From Stomorhina lunata (taxonomy: Eukaryota; Arthropoda; Insecta; Diptera; Rhiniidae), in contig OW121743.1 in NCBI GenBank assembly GCA_933228675.1, positions 109,797,468 to 109,861,467 on the forward strand: a DNA stretch of 64,000 nucleotides, read 5' to 3'. The notes below the pieces were generated by a model, which was given only the letters and a program-made list of their open reading frames with translations, was not told the origin of the DNA and did not search any database. Made by a program: the position numbers and the translations under genes. This document shows, one piece after another, positions 48,443 through 61,189 of this stretch. How positions within the stretch are numbered: position 1 is the first letter of the stretch; every line of letters starts with the position of its first letter.

Positions 48443-48451
48443 TTAAATATA
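48443..48451 (-). promoter_or_regulatory. TATA-like box upstream of the protease
   Basis: TATATTTAA on the minus strand, about 95 bases upstream of the start codon. No clear initiator motif was found at the expected 30 bases downstream, so the start site is uncertain. Confidence 0.35.
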
Positions 48452-48460
48452 AAGTTAAAC

Positions 48461-48467
48461 TGATAAG
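48461..48467 (+). promoter_or_regulatory. GATA-factor motif (TGATAAG)
   Basis: TGATAAG lies about 10 bases beyond the TATA-like box. In Drosophila, GATA factors such as GATAe drive digestive enzyme genes in the midgut through this motif, so its place here would fit a gut protease. A single 7-base match is weak evidence. Confidence 0.3.
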
Positions 48468-48479
48468 AGTTTATTGTTG

Positions 48480-49729
48480 TAACGAGTGATTTATTAATAT
48501 TTAATTGTTTTTAAATGAGTTTGGAAAAAATCGGTTTCCTTTACAAAAATTTTCAGAGATACACTCAAAAAATTTTTACAGTTACAAATGTAAAAATTAG
48601 TTAGACGAAAATCGTCTCTAGATATTTAATTGTCATTCACATTCGATTTAATTTTAAAATTAATTTCTATGAAGTAAAAATTGCAGTCTGTTTCTACATT
48701 GTACATATTTATAACCTTCAGTCCAAATTGACTCTAGTTATCATATTATAACGAATGTCGGAAATTTCAAGAAAAAGTAGTATGATCAGAAAATTTATCA
48801 CTATAGGAAGAATGGTGTCGATCTACTATTATGCAAAAAGTTTTTTCTACTACTCAGTTTCTCATATTTATATATCAAACTTCCAGTCCTATATACCATT
48901 TTGTTGTGGAACTAACTCCCTGCAGAGTTCTGTCCTTCAAATTATGATGTCAAAAGATTTAAATCGAATACCCACAAATACCAAAATTCCAATAGTCAAA
49001 CGTTTAACCATGTATCTTCATCGTGGTTTCTTTAAATGATCAAACTTTATATAATAGGTGTCCATATGGTCAACTAAGGTCTCCATTTGGTCAAATTTTC
49101 AGTTGCAGAAATTTATACATAGTAAATCTTTTTTTCGTGGGTTAAGATATGGAAAAAATTTTCTTCGCAGTCTATTTAAATGTTAAAACTTTCTACAGTA
49201 AACCTATAGATGGTCAAATCTTCAATCATGATGATATTTCTAGTTAAATAAAATTTAGTTGTATTTACTAGCATTAAATGTTCTGAAACTAATGACAATG
49301 AAATTGGGGGGAAGTGGGTTTTTAATTATATTCAGTAGAATTTACCAACACAATATTTTAAGTGTAACAAATAGAGTTGAATATACAATTTTAAAGTTTC
49401 ATTTTCAAGGTTCTTTTTTGTTTGATTCGCTTATCAGTTTGAGGAGATAAGTTGGAAGTTTGTGGTGTTTTGAACTGGGAGAGACAATTTTTTTGTGATT
49501 TTTTCAATATTTGTTAGAATAGATAAAATAATTTTAATTTTCTTAATGCTCTTTTCAGACAAAATTAAATTTAGATAAATTATATTAACGACTAAATTAC
49601 AAAATTAGTTGAAGTTATATAAAATTCTTAACTAATCCTCCTAATCTGAACCAAAACCTTTATAATACAAAGATATTGAACTCTATATATATATTGATAC
49701 TATATATATATATTGATACTATATTTTTA
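48480..49729. other. spacer upstream of the protease gene
   Basis: Unique AT-rich DNA. Open frames at 48755-49039 and 49259-49450 have no recognisable domain. A short duplicated TATATATATATTGATACTA word lies at 49685-49724. Confidence 0.45.
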
Positions 49730-52512
49730 CATGAAAAATTTTCTATTAACATTTTTAAATAAAAAAATTTCTGTAAAAAATTTTATATGAAAAATTTTCT
49801 AAAAAAAAATTTATATGAAAAATTTTCTAAAAAAAAATTTTATATGAAAAATTTTCTAAAAAAAAATTTATATGAAAAATTTTCTATAAAAAATTTTATA
49901 TGAGAAATTTTCTATAAAAAATTTTATATGAAAAATTTTCCATAAAAAATTTTATATGAAAAATTTTCCATAAAAAATTTTATATGAAAAATTTTCTATA
50001 AAAATTTTTATATAAAAAATTTTCTACAAAAATTTTTCTATGAAAAATTTTCTCAAAAAATAACAAAATAGTCGGGATGTAAATATTTTTTCTATGAAAA
50101 ATTTTCTATAAAAATTTTTCTATGAAAAATTTTCTATAAAAATTTTTCTATGAAAAATTTTCTATAAAAATTTTTCTATGAAAAATTTTCTATAAAAATT
50201 TTTCTATGAAAAATTTTCTATAAAAATTTTTCTATGAAAAATTTTCTATAAAAATTTTTCTATGAAAAATTTTCTATAAAAATTTTTCTATGAAAAATTT
50301 TCTATAAAAATTTTTCTATGAAAAATTTTCTATAAAAATTTTTCTATGAAAAATTTTCTATAAAAATTTTTCTATGAAAAATTTTCTATAAAAATTTTTC
50401 TATGAAAAATTTTCTATAAAAATTTTTCTATGAAAAATTTTCTATAAAAATTTTTCTATGAAAAATTTTCTATAAAAATTTTTTTATGAAAAATTTTCTA
50501 TAAAAATTTTTCTATGAAAAATTTTCTATAAAATTTTTTCTATGAAAAATTTTCTATAAAAATTTTTCTATGAAAAATTTTCTATAAAAATTTTTCTATG
50601 AAAAATTTTCTATAAAAATTTTTCTATGAAAAATTTTTTATAAAAATTTTTCTATGAAAACTTTTCTATAAAAATTTTTCTATGAAAAATTTTCTATAAA
50701 AATTTTTCTATGAAAAATTTTCTATAAAAATTTTTCTATGAAAAATTTTCTATAAAAATTTTTCTATGAAAAATTTTCTATAAAAATTTTTCTATGAAAA
50801 ATTTTCTACAAAAATTTTTCTATGAAAACTTTTCTATAAAAATTTTTCTATGAAAAATTTTCTATAAAAATTTTTCTATGAAAAATTTTCTATAAAAATT
50901 TCTCTATGAAAAATTTTCTATAAAAATTTCTCTATAAAAATTTTCTATAAAAATTTCTCTATGAAAAATTTTCTATAAAAATTTCTCTATGAAAAATTTT
51001 CTATAAAAATTTCTCTATGAAAAATTTTCTATAAAAATTTCTCTATGAAAAATTTTCTATAAAAATTTTTCTATGAAAAATTTTCTATAAAAATTTTTCT
51101 ATGAAAAATTTTCTATAAAAATTTTTTTATGAAAAATTTTCTATAAAAATTTTTTTATGAAAAATTTTCTATAAAAATTTTTTTATGAAAAATTTTCTAT
51201 AAAAATTTTTTTATGAAAAATTTTCTATAAAAATTTTGTTATAAAAAATTTTCTTTAAAAATTTTTTTATGAAAAATTTTCTATAAAAAATTTTTTATGA
51301 AAAATTTTCTATAAAAATTTTTTTATGAAAAATTTTCTATAAAAATTTTTTTATGAAAAATTTTCTATAAAAATTTTTTTATGAAAAATTTTCTATAAAA
51401 ATTTTTTTATGAAAAATTTTCTATAAAAATTTTTTTATGAAAAATTTTCTATAAAAATTTTTTTATGAAAAATTTTCTATAAAAATTTTTTTATGAAAAA
51501 TTTTCTATAAAAATTTTTTTATGAAAAATTTTCTATAAAAATTTTTTTATGAAAAATTTTCTATAAAAATTTTTTTATGAAAAATTTTCTATAAAAATTT
51601 TTTTATAAAAAATTTTCTATAAAAACTTTTGTATGAAAAATTTTCTATAAAAATTTTTATTTGAAAAATTTTCTTTGAAAATTTTTATATGAAAAATTTT
51701 CTATAAAAATTTTTATATGAAAAATTTTCTATAAAAATTTTTATATGAAAAATTTTCTTTTAAAATTTTTTTATGAAAAATTTTCTATAAAAATTTTTAT
51801 ATGAAAAATTTTATATAAAAATTTTTATATGAAAAATTTTCTATAAAAATTTGTATATGAAAAATTTTCTTTGAAAATTTTTATATGAAAAATTTTCTAT
51901 AAAAATTTTTATATGAAAAATTTTCTATAAAAATTTTTATATGAAAAATTTTCTATAAAAATTTTTTTATGAAAAATTTTCTATAAAAATTTTTATATGA
52001 AAAATTTTATATAAAAATTTTTATATGAAAAATTTTCTATAAAAATTTTTATATGAAAAATTTTTATATGAAAAATTTTCTATAAAACTTTTTGTATGAA
52101 AAATTTTCTATAAAAATTTTTATTTGAAAAATTTTCTATAAAAATTTTTATTTGAAAAATTTTCTATAAAAAATTTTGTATGAAAAATTTTCTAAAAAAA
52201 TTTTCATATGAAAAATTTTCTATAAAAATTTTTATATGAAAAATTTTCTATAAAAATTTTTATATGAAAAATTTTCTATAAAAATTTTTATATGAAAAAT
52301 TTTCTATAAAAATTTTTATATGAAAAATTTTCTATAAAAATTTTTATATGAAAAATTTTCTATTAAAATTTTTATTTGAAACATTTTCTATAAAAATTTT
52401 CATATGAAAAATTTTCTATAAAAATTGTTATATGAAAAATTTCTATAAAAATTTTTATATGAAAAATTTTCTTAAAAAAATTTTTATATGAAAAATTTTC
52501 TATAAAAACTTT
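49730..52512. repeat. minisatellite array K (28-bp unit, CTATGA spacer)
   Basis: The unit is CTATGAAAAATTTT joined to CTATAAAAATTTTT. Homogeneous sub-blocks follow one another: CTATG type (50080-50880), TCTCTATG type (50890-51060), TTTTTTATG type (51120-51610) and TTTATATG type (51650-52500), showing stepwise local amplification of single variants. Confidence 0.97.
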
Positions 52513-52537
52513 TAGGATCAGTCTTTGTCTGATCCTA
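52513..52537. repeat. 9-bp stem hairpin at the right edge of array K
   Basis: TAGGATCAG and CTGATCCTA are exact reverse complements with the loop TCTTTGT. It begins on the first non-array bases. It could be a transposon end or chance. Confidence 0.7.
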
Positions 52538-52931
52538 GCTTTTTCGATATACTAGTAGTATTCTGTTATTAAAGTTATGGCACTTATTAAAGCTTTGAAC
52601 GTTATTATTGGTTGGACGTTTCATCTAAAAATCTAAGTTAAATAGTTTTTCAAAAATCCTTCTTATCTTAACCTAGCTTTTGTAATATATGAGTATTATT
52701 CTGTTACCTTAAAAAATATGATTAAATAAATTGTGTCAAATAATTTTATGCAATAATTTTTCAAACTAGTAAATTCCAAACAAATTTTTACAAATACAAT
52801 TGTATTTTATATATTTTACACTAACAAAGCTTCATGTCAATCAGCCATCACACATGAATTGTATATCAACAAATTTTTATAGGACGATTGAGATATTACT
52901 TCAATGATGAAAATTAAAAAAAAAAAAAAAA
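52538..52931. other. AT-rich spacer
   Basis: Contains a weak direct repeat: CCTAGCTTTTTCGATATAC at 52534 and CCTAGCTTTTGTAATATAT at 52672, each followed by a GTATTATTCTGTTA-like word. A poly-A run at 52918-52935 abuts the next element. Confidence 0.5.
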
Positions 52932-53712
52932 AAAAAGTAAGAAAGTTCTATAGTAGGTCAAGCCCGACTATACGATACCCTACTCCACTAATGTCGAAGA
53001 TGCCGTCTTTCCTGTATAAAGACAAATATTTGCTAAATTTGGCCTTCATACAAACATTTTCTCAAAACTTATATATTTAAGCTGTTTCCGTCATTTGGAC
53101 TTATATGAGAGCTAAAGTCAAATGTGGAGCAATTATATCAAAATTTGGCAAATTGATTACATTTTTTACAAAATTATGTATGCAAAAACTAAACTCAAAA
53201 TTATCATTATCTTTAGATTTACGTGCGTTTTACTGATTTTTTTTTTCATTTAGTGCGTTTTGACAGAAGAGTTTGTATGGGAGCTATGAACAAATGTGGA
53301 CCGATTTCAACGAAATTTGGTACAGTTATTTCGGTTTACATAAGCAGAATTTGTTTCAAATTTTATACTAGTGATATGTGTTGCCAAAATATCAATTCCG
53401 GGAAGTGGGACCTATTGTAGGTACCACAAATAAGAACCAACTTAGACGAATTTTAATAGTCATGGTCCCACTATCAAAAAATATCTGTGCAAAATTTTAT
53501 CAAATTATCTTAAGAATTGCGACCTGTACTTTGATTACATGGTTTACATGGGGTCCAACCAGCCACGAACGGACGGACTGACATAGCTAAATCGACTCTT
53601 CTAAGTCTATTGGTATACTAAAAGGTGTGTTTAAGACAAATATTTCTATGCGATACATACATCAGCACAAACTTATGAAGGGGTATTCATCTATGGTGGT
53701 GAAGGGTATAAA
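52932..53712 (-). mobile_element. INE-1-like element, near full length
   Basis: Minus-oriented. It starts AGTAAGAAAGTTCTATAG directly after a poly-A run (the AAAACAAG end is lost or merged in it) and ends GGTGGTGAAGGGTATA. It keeps GTGGACCGATTTCAACG, GGGAAGTGGGACC and a shortened CGAACGGACGGACTGAC tract. Open frames at 53223-53581 are incidental. Confidence 0.7.
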
Positions 53713-55234
53713 AATCGTTATTAACATCAGTCGGAGGAAAACAAAGAAACAATTTCAAGACATTTTGATACAAGAAGTGACCACTAGAAGGCCTAGCAGT
53801 AGTTTTTAAAACCTTTGTTAAAATTTATATCTGCAATTGTTATTTTTTTTTTATTGTGATTTATTTGGAAGCTTTAACATATCTAAACTGCTGGTGCTTA
53901 TCTCATATACATTTACTTACATATCACTAAAAAATTATATAACAAACATTTTTTATTGACATTAAACTTTATGTCACATGAAAATGTATAAATCAGCTAA
54001 ATGTAAAGTATTGCTATTTCAAACGAGAGGCTACACACAAAAAATCGTAAAATTTAGAACAAAAATTTCCAAACAGAAAAACTCTGATGCAGTAACAATG
54101 TTAAACAGACAAGATATTTTCTAAATTGTAGCTACAAGATATTCCAGTTGGCATTAAATTCTCAATTCAAGCTTAAAAACATCTCATCTCCAAAAAAAGG
54201 AAATAATTTTAGCTGATGTTTTAGCAAAAGACAAAAAAAAAGGAATTTAGTCGAAAAACTATATAGTATAACAAAACAATATTGTCGCTATACTTTTTAC
54301 ATCTACACAGTGTAACATGTAGAGTAAAAATAAAAAACATGACATACAATGACAAGCAATTCAAATCTAAGGGGTCATATAAAAAATATATAACATAATG
54401 AAAAATACAAAAAAAAGGAAACGAAATCGTAAGTCATGCCTAATAAAATTGTTACCAATATTAGAGTGAATGTGTTTGTGTGTGTGAGTAAATGTTTGTG
54501 TGTTTGTAGCAAGTTTATGAGCGAGCGATTTCTTTATGTGAAAATATTTGTTGGCAATTTTTTGTCATCATCTTTTTGTTGTAGCTGTTGTTGTATCTTT
54601 TTTATGACATGAATGTGAAGATGAAAGCAAATTGTCGACATATTTTCTAATTTTTACAACACACCGTCACAAACATACGAGTATACGAATAACAATTACA
54701 CAAGCACATACATAAATTGACAGTTTTCTCGTTTTGTTTTTTTCTTTTTGCAGATGATAACACCAACTGTTGTTACATCAAAAATTCGAGGGAAAAAAAA
54801 TTAAATTTTTATATACATTTTGGGAAATGCCTCATATGAAATGTATTTTCTACACTTAAAGGAAATAAGTAAAATATTAAGAAAAGTTTACAACTTCGAT
54901 ATATTCGATTTGTTGGTCTTTCCAACCGGATTTTTTATCACAACCTTAACGAGGTCTCAAAAACTACAGCTAACCAAAAAAACGGTTAGTACCATAGAAT
55001 TATCTTTACCCACTAGGTCTCCCTTTTGTCGGTTTTTTAAACTAGCACCGTGTATTTGTTTATCTATTCATCAATAGAGATATTGTACAATTTATAACCA
55101 ATATTTTTTTTTTCAAAATTTTTTGGCAAAAATAGAAAGTAAAACAAATTTGGCTTTCTTTTACTATTGCTGTGTAGTATGCTGGGGCCATTTTGGTGGG
55201 CGCATTTTGATCGATATCGAAAACACAAAAATTT
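53713..55234. other. AT-rich spacer
   Basis: No supported gene. The open frame at 54820-55077 (85 codons) starts without an ATG and shows no domain. A TG-rich stretch lies at 54470-54510. Confidence 0.45.
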
Positions 55235-58200
55235 TTTTAAAATTTCTATAAATATCTTTATATGAAAAATTTTCTGTAAAATTTTTTATTTGAAAATTTT
55301 CCATAAAAATTTTTATATGAAAAATTTTCTATAAACATTTTTAAATGAAAAATTTTTCATAAAAATTTTTATAAAAAAAAACTTCTATAAAAATTTTTAA
55401 AAGAAAAATCTTCTTGTATATAAAAATGTTTTTTATAAAAAAATTTTCTATCAAAATTTTAGTATGAAACATTTTCTAATTAATATGAAAAACTTTTTAC
55501 AAAAATTTCTATATGAAAAATTTTCTATAAAAAATTTTTATACGAAAAATTTTCTATAAAAATTTTTTTATGAAAAATTTTCTATAAAAATGTTTCTATT
55601 AAAAATTTTCTATAAAAATTTTTCTATGAAAAATTTTCTATAAAAATTTTTCTATGAAAAATTTTCTATAAAAATTTTTCTATGAAAAATTTTCAATGAA
55701 AATTTTTCTATGAAAAATTTTCTATAAAAATTTTTCTATAAAAATTTTTCAATGAAAAATTTTCTATAAAAATTTCTCTATGAAAAATTTTTCTATAAAA
55801 ATTTTTCAATGAAAAATTTTCTATAAAAATTTCTCTATGAAAAATTTTCTATAAAAATTTTTCTATGAAAAATTTTTTATAAAAATTTTTCTATGAAAAA
55901 TTTTCAATAAAAATTTTTCTATGAAAAATTTTCTATGAAACATTTTCTATAAAAATTTTCTATAAAAATTTTTCTATGAAAAATTTTCTATAAAAATTTT
56001 TCTATGAAAAATTTTCTATAAAAATTTTTCTATGAAAAATTTTCTATAAAAATTTTTCTATGAAAAATTTTCTATAAAAATTTTTCTATGAAAAATTTTC
56101 TATAAAAATTTTTCTATGAAAAATTTTCTATAAAAATTTTTCTATGAAAAATTTTCTATAAAAATTTTTCTATGAAAAATTTTCTATAAAAATTTTTCTA
56201 TGAAAAATTTTCTATAAAAATTTTTCTATGAAAAATTTTCTATAAAAATTTTTCTATGAAAAATTTTCTATAAAAATTTTTCTATGAAAAATTTTCTATA
56301 AAAATTTTTCTATGAAAAATTTTCTATAAAAATTTTTCTATGAAAAATTTTCTATAAAAATTTTTCTATGAAAAATTTTCTATAAAAATTTTTCTATGAA
56401 AAATTTTCTATAAAAATTTTTCTATGAAAAATTTTCTATAAAAATTTTTCTATGAAAAATTTTCTATAAAAATTTTTCTATGAAAAATTTTCTATAAAAA
56501 TTTTTCTATGAAAAATTTTCTTTAAAAATTTTTCTATAAAAAATTTTCTATAAAAATTTTTCTATGAAAAATTTTCTATAAAAATTTTTCTATGAAAAAT
56601 TTTCTATAAAAATTTTTCTATGAAAAATTTTCTATAAAAATTTTTCTATGAAAAATTTTCTATAAAAATGTTTCTATGAAAAATTTTCTATAAAAATGTT
56701 TCTATGAAAAATTTTCTATAAAAATGTTTCTATGAAAAATTTTCTATAAAAATGTTTCTATGAAAAATTTTCTATAAAAATGTTTCTATGAAAAATTTTC
56801 TATAAAAATGTTTCTATGAAAAATTTTCTATAAAAATTTTTCTATGAAAAATTTTCTATAAAAATTTTTCTATGAAAAATTTTTATAGAAAATTTTTCAT
56901 AGAAAAATTTTTATAGAAAATTTTTCATAGAAACATTTTTATAGAAAATTTTTCATAGAAACATTTTTATAGAAAATTTTTCATAGAAACATTTTTATAG
57001 AAAATTTTTCATAGAAACATTTTTATAGAAAATTTTTCATAGAAACATTTTTATAGAAAATTTTTCATAGAAACATTTTTATAGAAAATTTTTCATAGAA
57101 AAATTTTTATAGAAAATTTTTCATAGAAAAATTTTTATAGAAAATTTTTCATAGAAAAATTTTTATAGAAAATTTTTCATAGAAAAATTTTTATAGAAAA
57201 TTTTTTATAGAAAAATTTTTAAAGAAAATTTTTCATAGAAAAATTTTTATAGAAAATTTTTCATAGAAAAATTTTTATAGAAAATTTTTCATAGAAAAAT
57301 TTTTATAGAAAATTTTTCATAGAAAAATTTTTATAGAAAATTTTTCATAGAAAAATTTTTATAGAAAATTTTTCATAGAAAAATTTTTATAGAAAATTTT
57401 TCATAGAAAAATTTTTATAGAAAATTTTTCATAGAAAAATTTTTATAGAAAATTTTTCATAGAAAAATTTTTATAGAAAATTTTTCATAGAAAAATTTTT
57501 ATAGAAAATTTTTCATAGAAAAATTTTTATAGAAAATTTTTCATAGAAAAATTTTTATAGAAAATTTTTCATAGAAAAATTTTTATAGAAAATTTTTCAT
57601 AGAAAAATTTTTATAGAAAATTTTTCATAGAAAAATTTTTATAGAAAATTTTTCATAGAAAAATTTTTATAGAAAATTTTTCATAGAAAAATTTTTATAG
57701 AAAATTTTTATAGAAAATGTTTCATAGAAAATTTTTCATAGAAAAATTTTTTTTTTTAATTTATCTATAAAAATTTTTCTATGAAAAATTTTCTATAAAA
57801 ATTTTTCTATGAAAAATTTTCTATAAAAATTTTTCTATGAAAAATTTTCTATAAAAATGTTTCTATGAAAAATTTTCTATAAAAATGTTTCTATGAAAAA
57901 TTTTCTATAAAAATGTTTCTATGAAAAATTTTCTATAAAAATGTTTCTATGAAAAATTTTCTATAAAAATGTTTCTATGAAAAATTTTCTATAAAAATGT
58001 TTCTATGAAAAATTTTCTATAAAAATTTTTCTATGAAAAATTTTCTATAAAAATTTTTCTATGAAAAATTTTCTATAAAAATTTTTCTATGAAAAATTTT
58101 CTATAAAAATTTTTCTATGAAAAATTTTCTATAAAAATTTTTCTATGAAAAATTTTCTATAAAAATTTTTCTATGAAAAATTTTCTATAAAAATTTTTCT

Positions 58201-59820
58201 ATGAAAAATTTTCTATAAAAATTTTTCTATGAAAAATTTTCTATAAAATTTTTTCAATAAAAAATTTTGTGTAAAATTTTTTCTATAAAAAATTTTCTGT
58301 AAAAATTTTCTATAAAAAATTTTCTGTAAAAATTTTCTATAAAAAATTTTCTGTAAAAATTTTCTATAAAAAATTTTCTGTAAAAATTTTCTATAAAAAA
58401 TTTTCTGTAAAAATTTTCTATAAAAAATTTTCTGTACAAATTTTCTATAAAAAATTTTCTGTAAAAATTTTCTATAAAAAATTTTCTGTAAAAATTTTCT
58501 ATAAAAAATTTTCTGTAAAAATTTTCTATAAAAAATTTTCTGTAAAAATTTTCTATAAAAAATTTTCTGTAAAAATTTTCTATAAAAAATTTTCTGTAAA
58601 AATTTTCTATAAAAAATTTTCTGTAAAAATTTTCTATAAAAAATTTTCTGTAAAAATTTTCTATAAAGAATTTTCTGTAAAAATTTTCTATAAAAAATTT
58701 TCTGTGAAAAATTTTCTATAAAAATTTTTCTATGAAAAATTTTCTATAAAAATTTTTCTATGAAAAATTTTCTATAAAAATTTTTCTATGAAAAATTTTC
58801 TATAAAAATTTTTCTATGAAAAATTTTCTATAAAAATTTTTCTATGAAAAATTTTCTATAAAAATTTTTCTATGAAAAATTTTCTATAAAAATTTTTCTA
58901 TGAAAAATTTTCTATAAAAATTTTTCTATGAAAAATTTTCTATAAAAATTTTTCTATGAAAAATTTTTTATAAAAATTTTTTTATGAAAAATTTTCTATA
59001 AAAATTTTTCTATGAAAAATTTTCTATAAAAATTTTTCTATGAAAAATTTTCTATAAAAATTTTTCTATGAAAAATTTTCTATAAAAATTTTTCTATGAA
59101 AAATTTTCTATAAAAATTTTTCTATGAAAAATTTTCTATAAAAATTTTTCTATGAAAAATTCTCTATAAAAATTTTTCTATGAAAAATTTTCTATAAAAA
59201 TTTTTCTATGAAAAATTTTCTATAAAAATTTTTCTATGAAAAATTTTCTATAAAAATTTTTCTATGAAAAATTTTCTATAAAAATTTTTCTATGAAAAAT
59301 TTTCTGTAAAAATTTTTCTATGAAAAATTTTCGATAAAAATTTTTCTATGAAAAATTTTCTATAAAAATTTTTCTTTGAAAAATTTTCCATAAAAATTTT
59401 TTATATACAAATTTTTATAGCCAATTTTTCATAGAAAAATTTTTATAGCCAATTTTAATATGAAAAATTTTTTTTAAAAACTTTTATATGAAAAATTTTT
59501 TTTAAAAATTTTTATATGAAAAATTTTCTATAAAAAATTTTTATAGAACAATTTTCTTAAAAAAATTTTGTATGAAAAATTTTCTAAAAAAAATTTTGTA
59601 TGAAAAATTTTCTATCAAAATTTTTATATGAAACATTTTCTATCAAAACTTTTATAAGAAAAATTTTCTATCAAAATTTTTATTCCAAAAATTTTCTAAA
59701 AAAAATTTTTATATGGAAAATTTTCTATCAAAATGTTCATAAGAAAAATTTTTATCAAAATTTTTAATTGAAAAATTTTCTTAAAAAAAATTTTTTCTAT
59801 GAAAAATTTTCTATAAACAT
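55235..59820. repeat. minisatellite array L (28-bp unit) with a large palindrome and a 27-bp sub-array
   Basis: Same 28-bp unit as array K. The array reads in one direction to 56870, in the opposite direction from 56874 to about 57750, and then forward again. A sub-block at about 58255-58700 has a 27-bp unit (CTATAAAAAATTTT plus CTGTAAAAATTTT). Runs of exactly six units with the variant AAATGTTTC mark 56665-56820, their inverted copies at 56930-57075, and a third set at 57855-58010. Confidence 0.97.
55912..57750. repeat. near-perfect palindrome of about 1.8 kb inside array L
   Basis: The centre is at 56872, with only three unpaired bases (56871-56873). Marker variants mirror correctly: CTTTAAAAA at 56520 pairs with 57224, and the six-unit AAATGTTTC block pairs with its inverse. 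The outermost marker (GAAACATTTTC at 55937, inverse at 57723) is offset by 84 bases, equal to three units missing from the right arm. This is either a genuine inverted duplication or a fold-back sequencing or assembly artefact. Confidence 0.9.
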
Positions 59821-59821
59821 A

Positions 59822-59882
59822 AGTTGGAAAGTACTATACTCCGTCAAACCCGGCTATTAGATACCCTTCACTTTAAGGTCAA
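59822..59882 (-). mobile_element. short INE-1-like terminal remnant
   Basis: AAGTTGGAAAGTACTATACT, CCGTCAAACCCGGC and GATACCCTTCACTTTAAGG resemble the 3' end of the family, in minus orientation and diverged. It lies directly at the end of array L. Confidence 0.45.
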
Positions 59883-60334
59883 GTGTAGATAAATTTTAAA
59901 CAAACTTCAATATTTTTCTTGTCTTTTAGACCCACATCTTAAAGATATTTTAGTACTTTTATATTTATGTAATTTCAGCAGTGGATCTGATATAGAATCT
60001 AGGAGATTTAAGTGGCTTTTAAGAATAATACGAATTTCGCAGTTACCACAACATCTTTGGAATTTATTTTTCTATGTGTACCCCGCACTAACAGTTGACA
60101 ATTTTGAACAATATATTGTTTCATACATTTTTATTATAGACATCCTAACTCGTAAAAATATATTCATGTGCACATATAAAATTCAACATATAAATTTAAA
60201 CAGATACAGATATACTTTTCAAGAAATAGCCCAGCAAATATTTTCAATATGATTTTAAGTTGATATATAATTTCATACCCCCAATTCGATGAAGCGTAAA
60301 CAGTATCTTATTGTAATTTCTATTTTTTTGATTA
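59883..60334. other. AT-rich spacer
   Basis: No gene or repeat recognised. Confidence 0.5.
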
Positions 60335-60338
60335 TTAA

Positions 60339-61185
60339 CCCTTTCGCAACAATTGTTGCTTAAAAGCAACATTGATGTTTGGCCTCGTTTTTTGCAAAAA
60401 TAACGGAACTGAATAATTCAAAAATACATGTTTTGATAGTTACATCTCCCTAGATTTAAAAGCAGTAAAAAATAAACTGATCGATATTTTACCAAAAAAG
60501 TTATAGCTCATTAGTTAGATTGAAGTCGGCTAAATTTTCCGACTTATTAAATTAAGCAACTCTGGTCTACATTTTAAGCAAACCATTTTAATGATAGAAG
60601 CAAGTAAAAGAAATTGTGAAGTTGATATACAAGCCGCTCAGGAGTATAAATGGAACTGGACTTCTGATGAAGAATGGGATGAAAAAGAGGATGAGTTTTT
60701 AGAAAAAAAAAAAACTTCAAAAGAGATTTCGATATTGGGGAACTTATTAATGAACAACTAGATCCTTAGAACTTTAATTTTGAAAAAATAGACATTACTA
60801 TGGGCGATAGAATCTTTTGATATAACAGATTAACATTTCGGTCATTGGGTAAAATGGGGAGAAAATTTTTGAAATACCTCTTTCGAAATGCTCAAGTGCG
60901 GTATCCATTTGTGCAGTAGTACCAGTAAAAATTGTTTATTAACTTATAATTTCTTACTAAATAGTAACCTAAAATAAGATCAATGCTAATGTTTTATTTA
61001 TTTTTCTAATAACATAAGGTTTTATCACAATGGTCCAAAGTTGCTTATAAGCAACTTTCTATATCTCAATAACTAAAGGATCAAAAAGTCTGAAAATTTG
61101 AAAAAATCTTTAGTTGGGACCTAATAAACAAGATGGTTATTAAAATCATTTTTTTACCAGCGGTTCGAGAGCGTAGGTGAAAGGG
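60339..61185 (+). mobile_element. piggyBac-like deletion derivative flanked by TTAA
   Basis: The element starts CCCTTTCGC directly after TTAA (60335-60338) and ends GTGAAAGGG directly before TTAA (61186-61189). TTAA duplication and CCC-starting inverted ends are the signature of the piggyBac superfamily. It contains a short acidic frame at 60591-60761 consistent with the start of a piggyBac-type transposase. At 847 bp it cannot encode a full transposase, so it would depend on an autonomous relative. Subterminal palindromes of the GTTGCTTATAAGCAAC type lie at 60355-60370 and 61037-61058. The inverted ends match for only about 7-9 bases, which is the main weakness. Confidence 0.6.
60591..60761 (+). 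pseudogene. truncated transposase N-terminus (piggyBac-like, inferred)
   Basis: ATG at 60591, TAG at 60759, 56 codons. Residues around 23-38 are acidic and tryptophan-containing (WNWTSDEEWDEKEDEF), as in the disordered acidic N-termini of many piggyBac-family transposases. A run of 12 A at 60711-60722 is a likely frameshift site, because another frame continues in protein-like fashion just after it (residues DFDIGELINEQLDP) before stopping. No DDE catalytic domain follows. Assignment rests on context inside the TTAA-flanked element more than on the peptide itself. Confidence 0.4.
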
Positions 61186-61189
61186 TTAA

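Noticed and set aside
58254..58439. Open frame encoding a perfectly repeated 9-residue peptide on the minus strand
   Set aside because: The sub-array has a 27-bp unit, a multiple of three, so any stop-free frame stays open automatically. There is no start context, signal or flanking gene structure.
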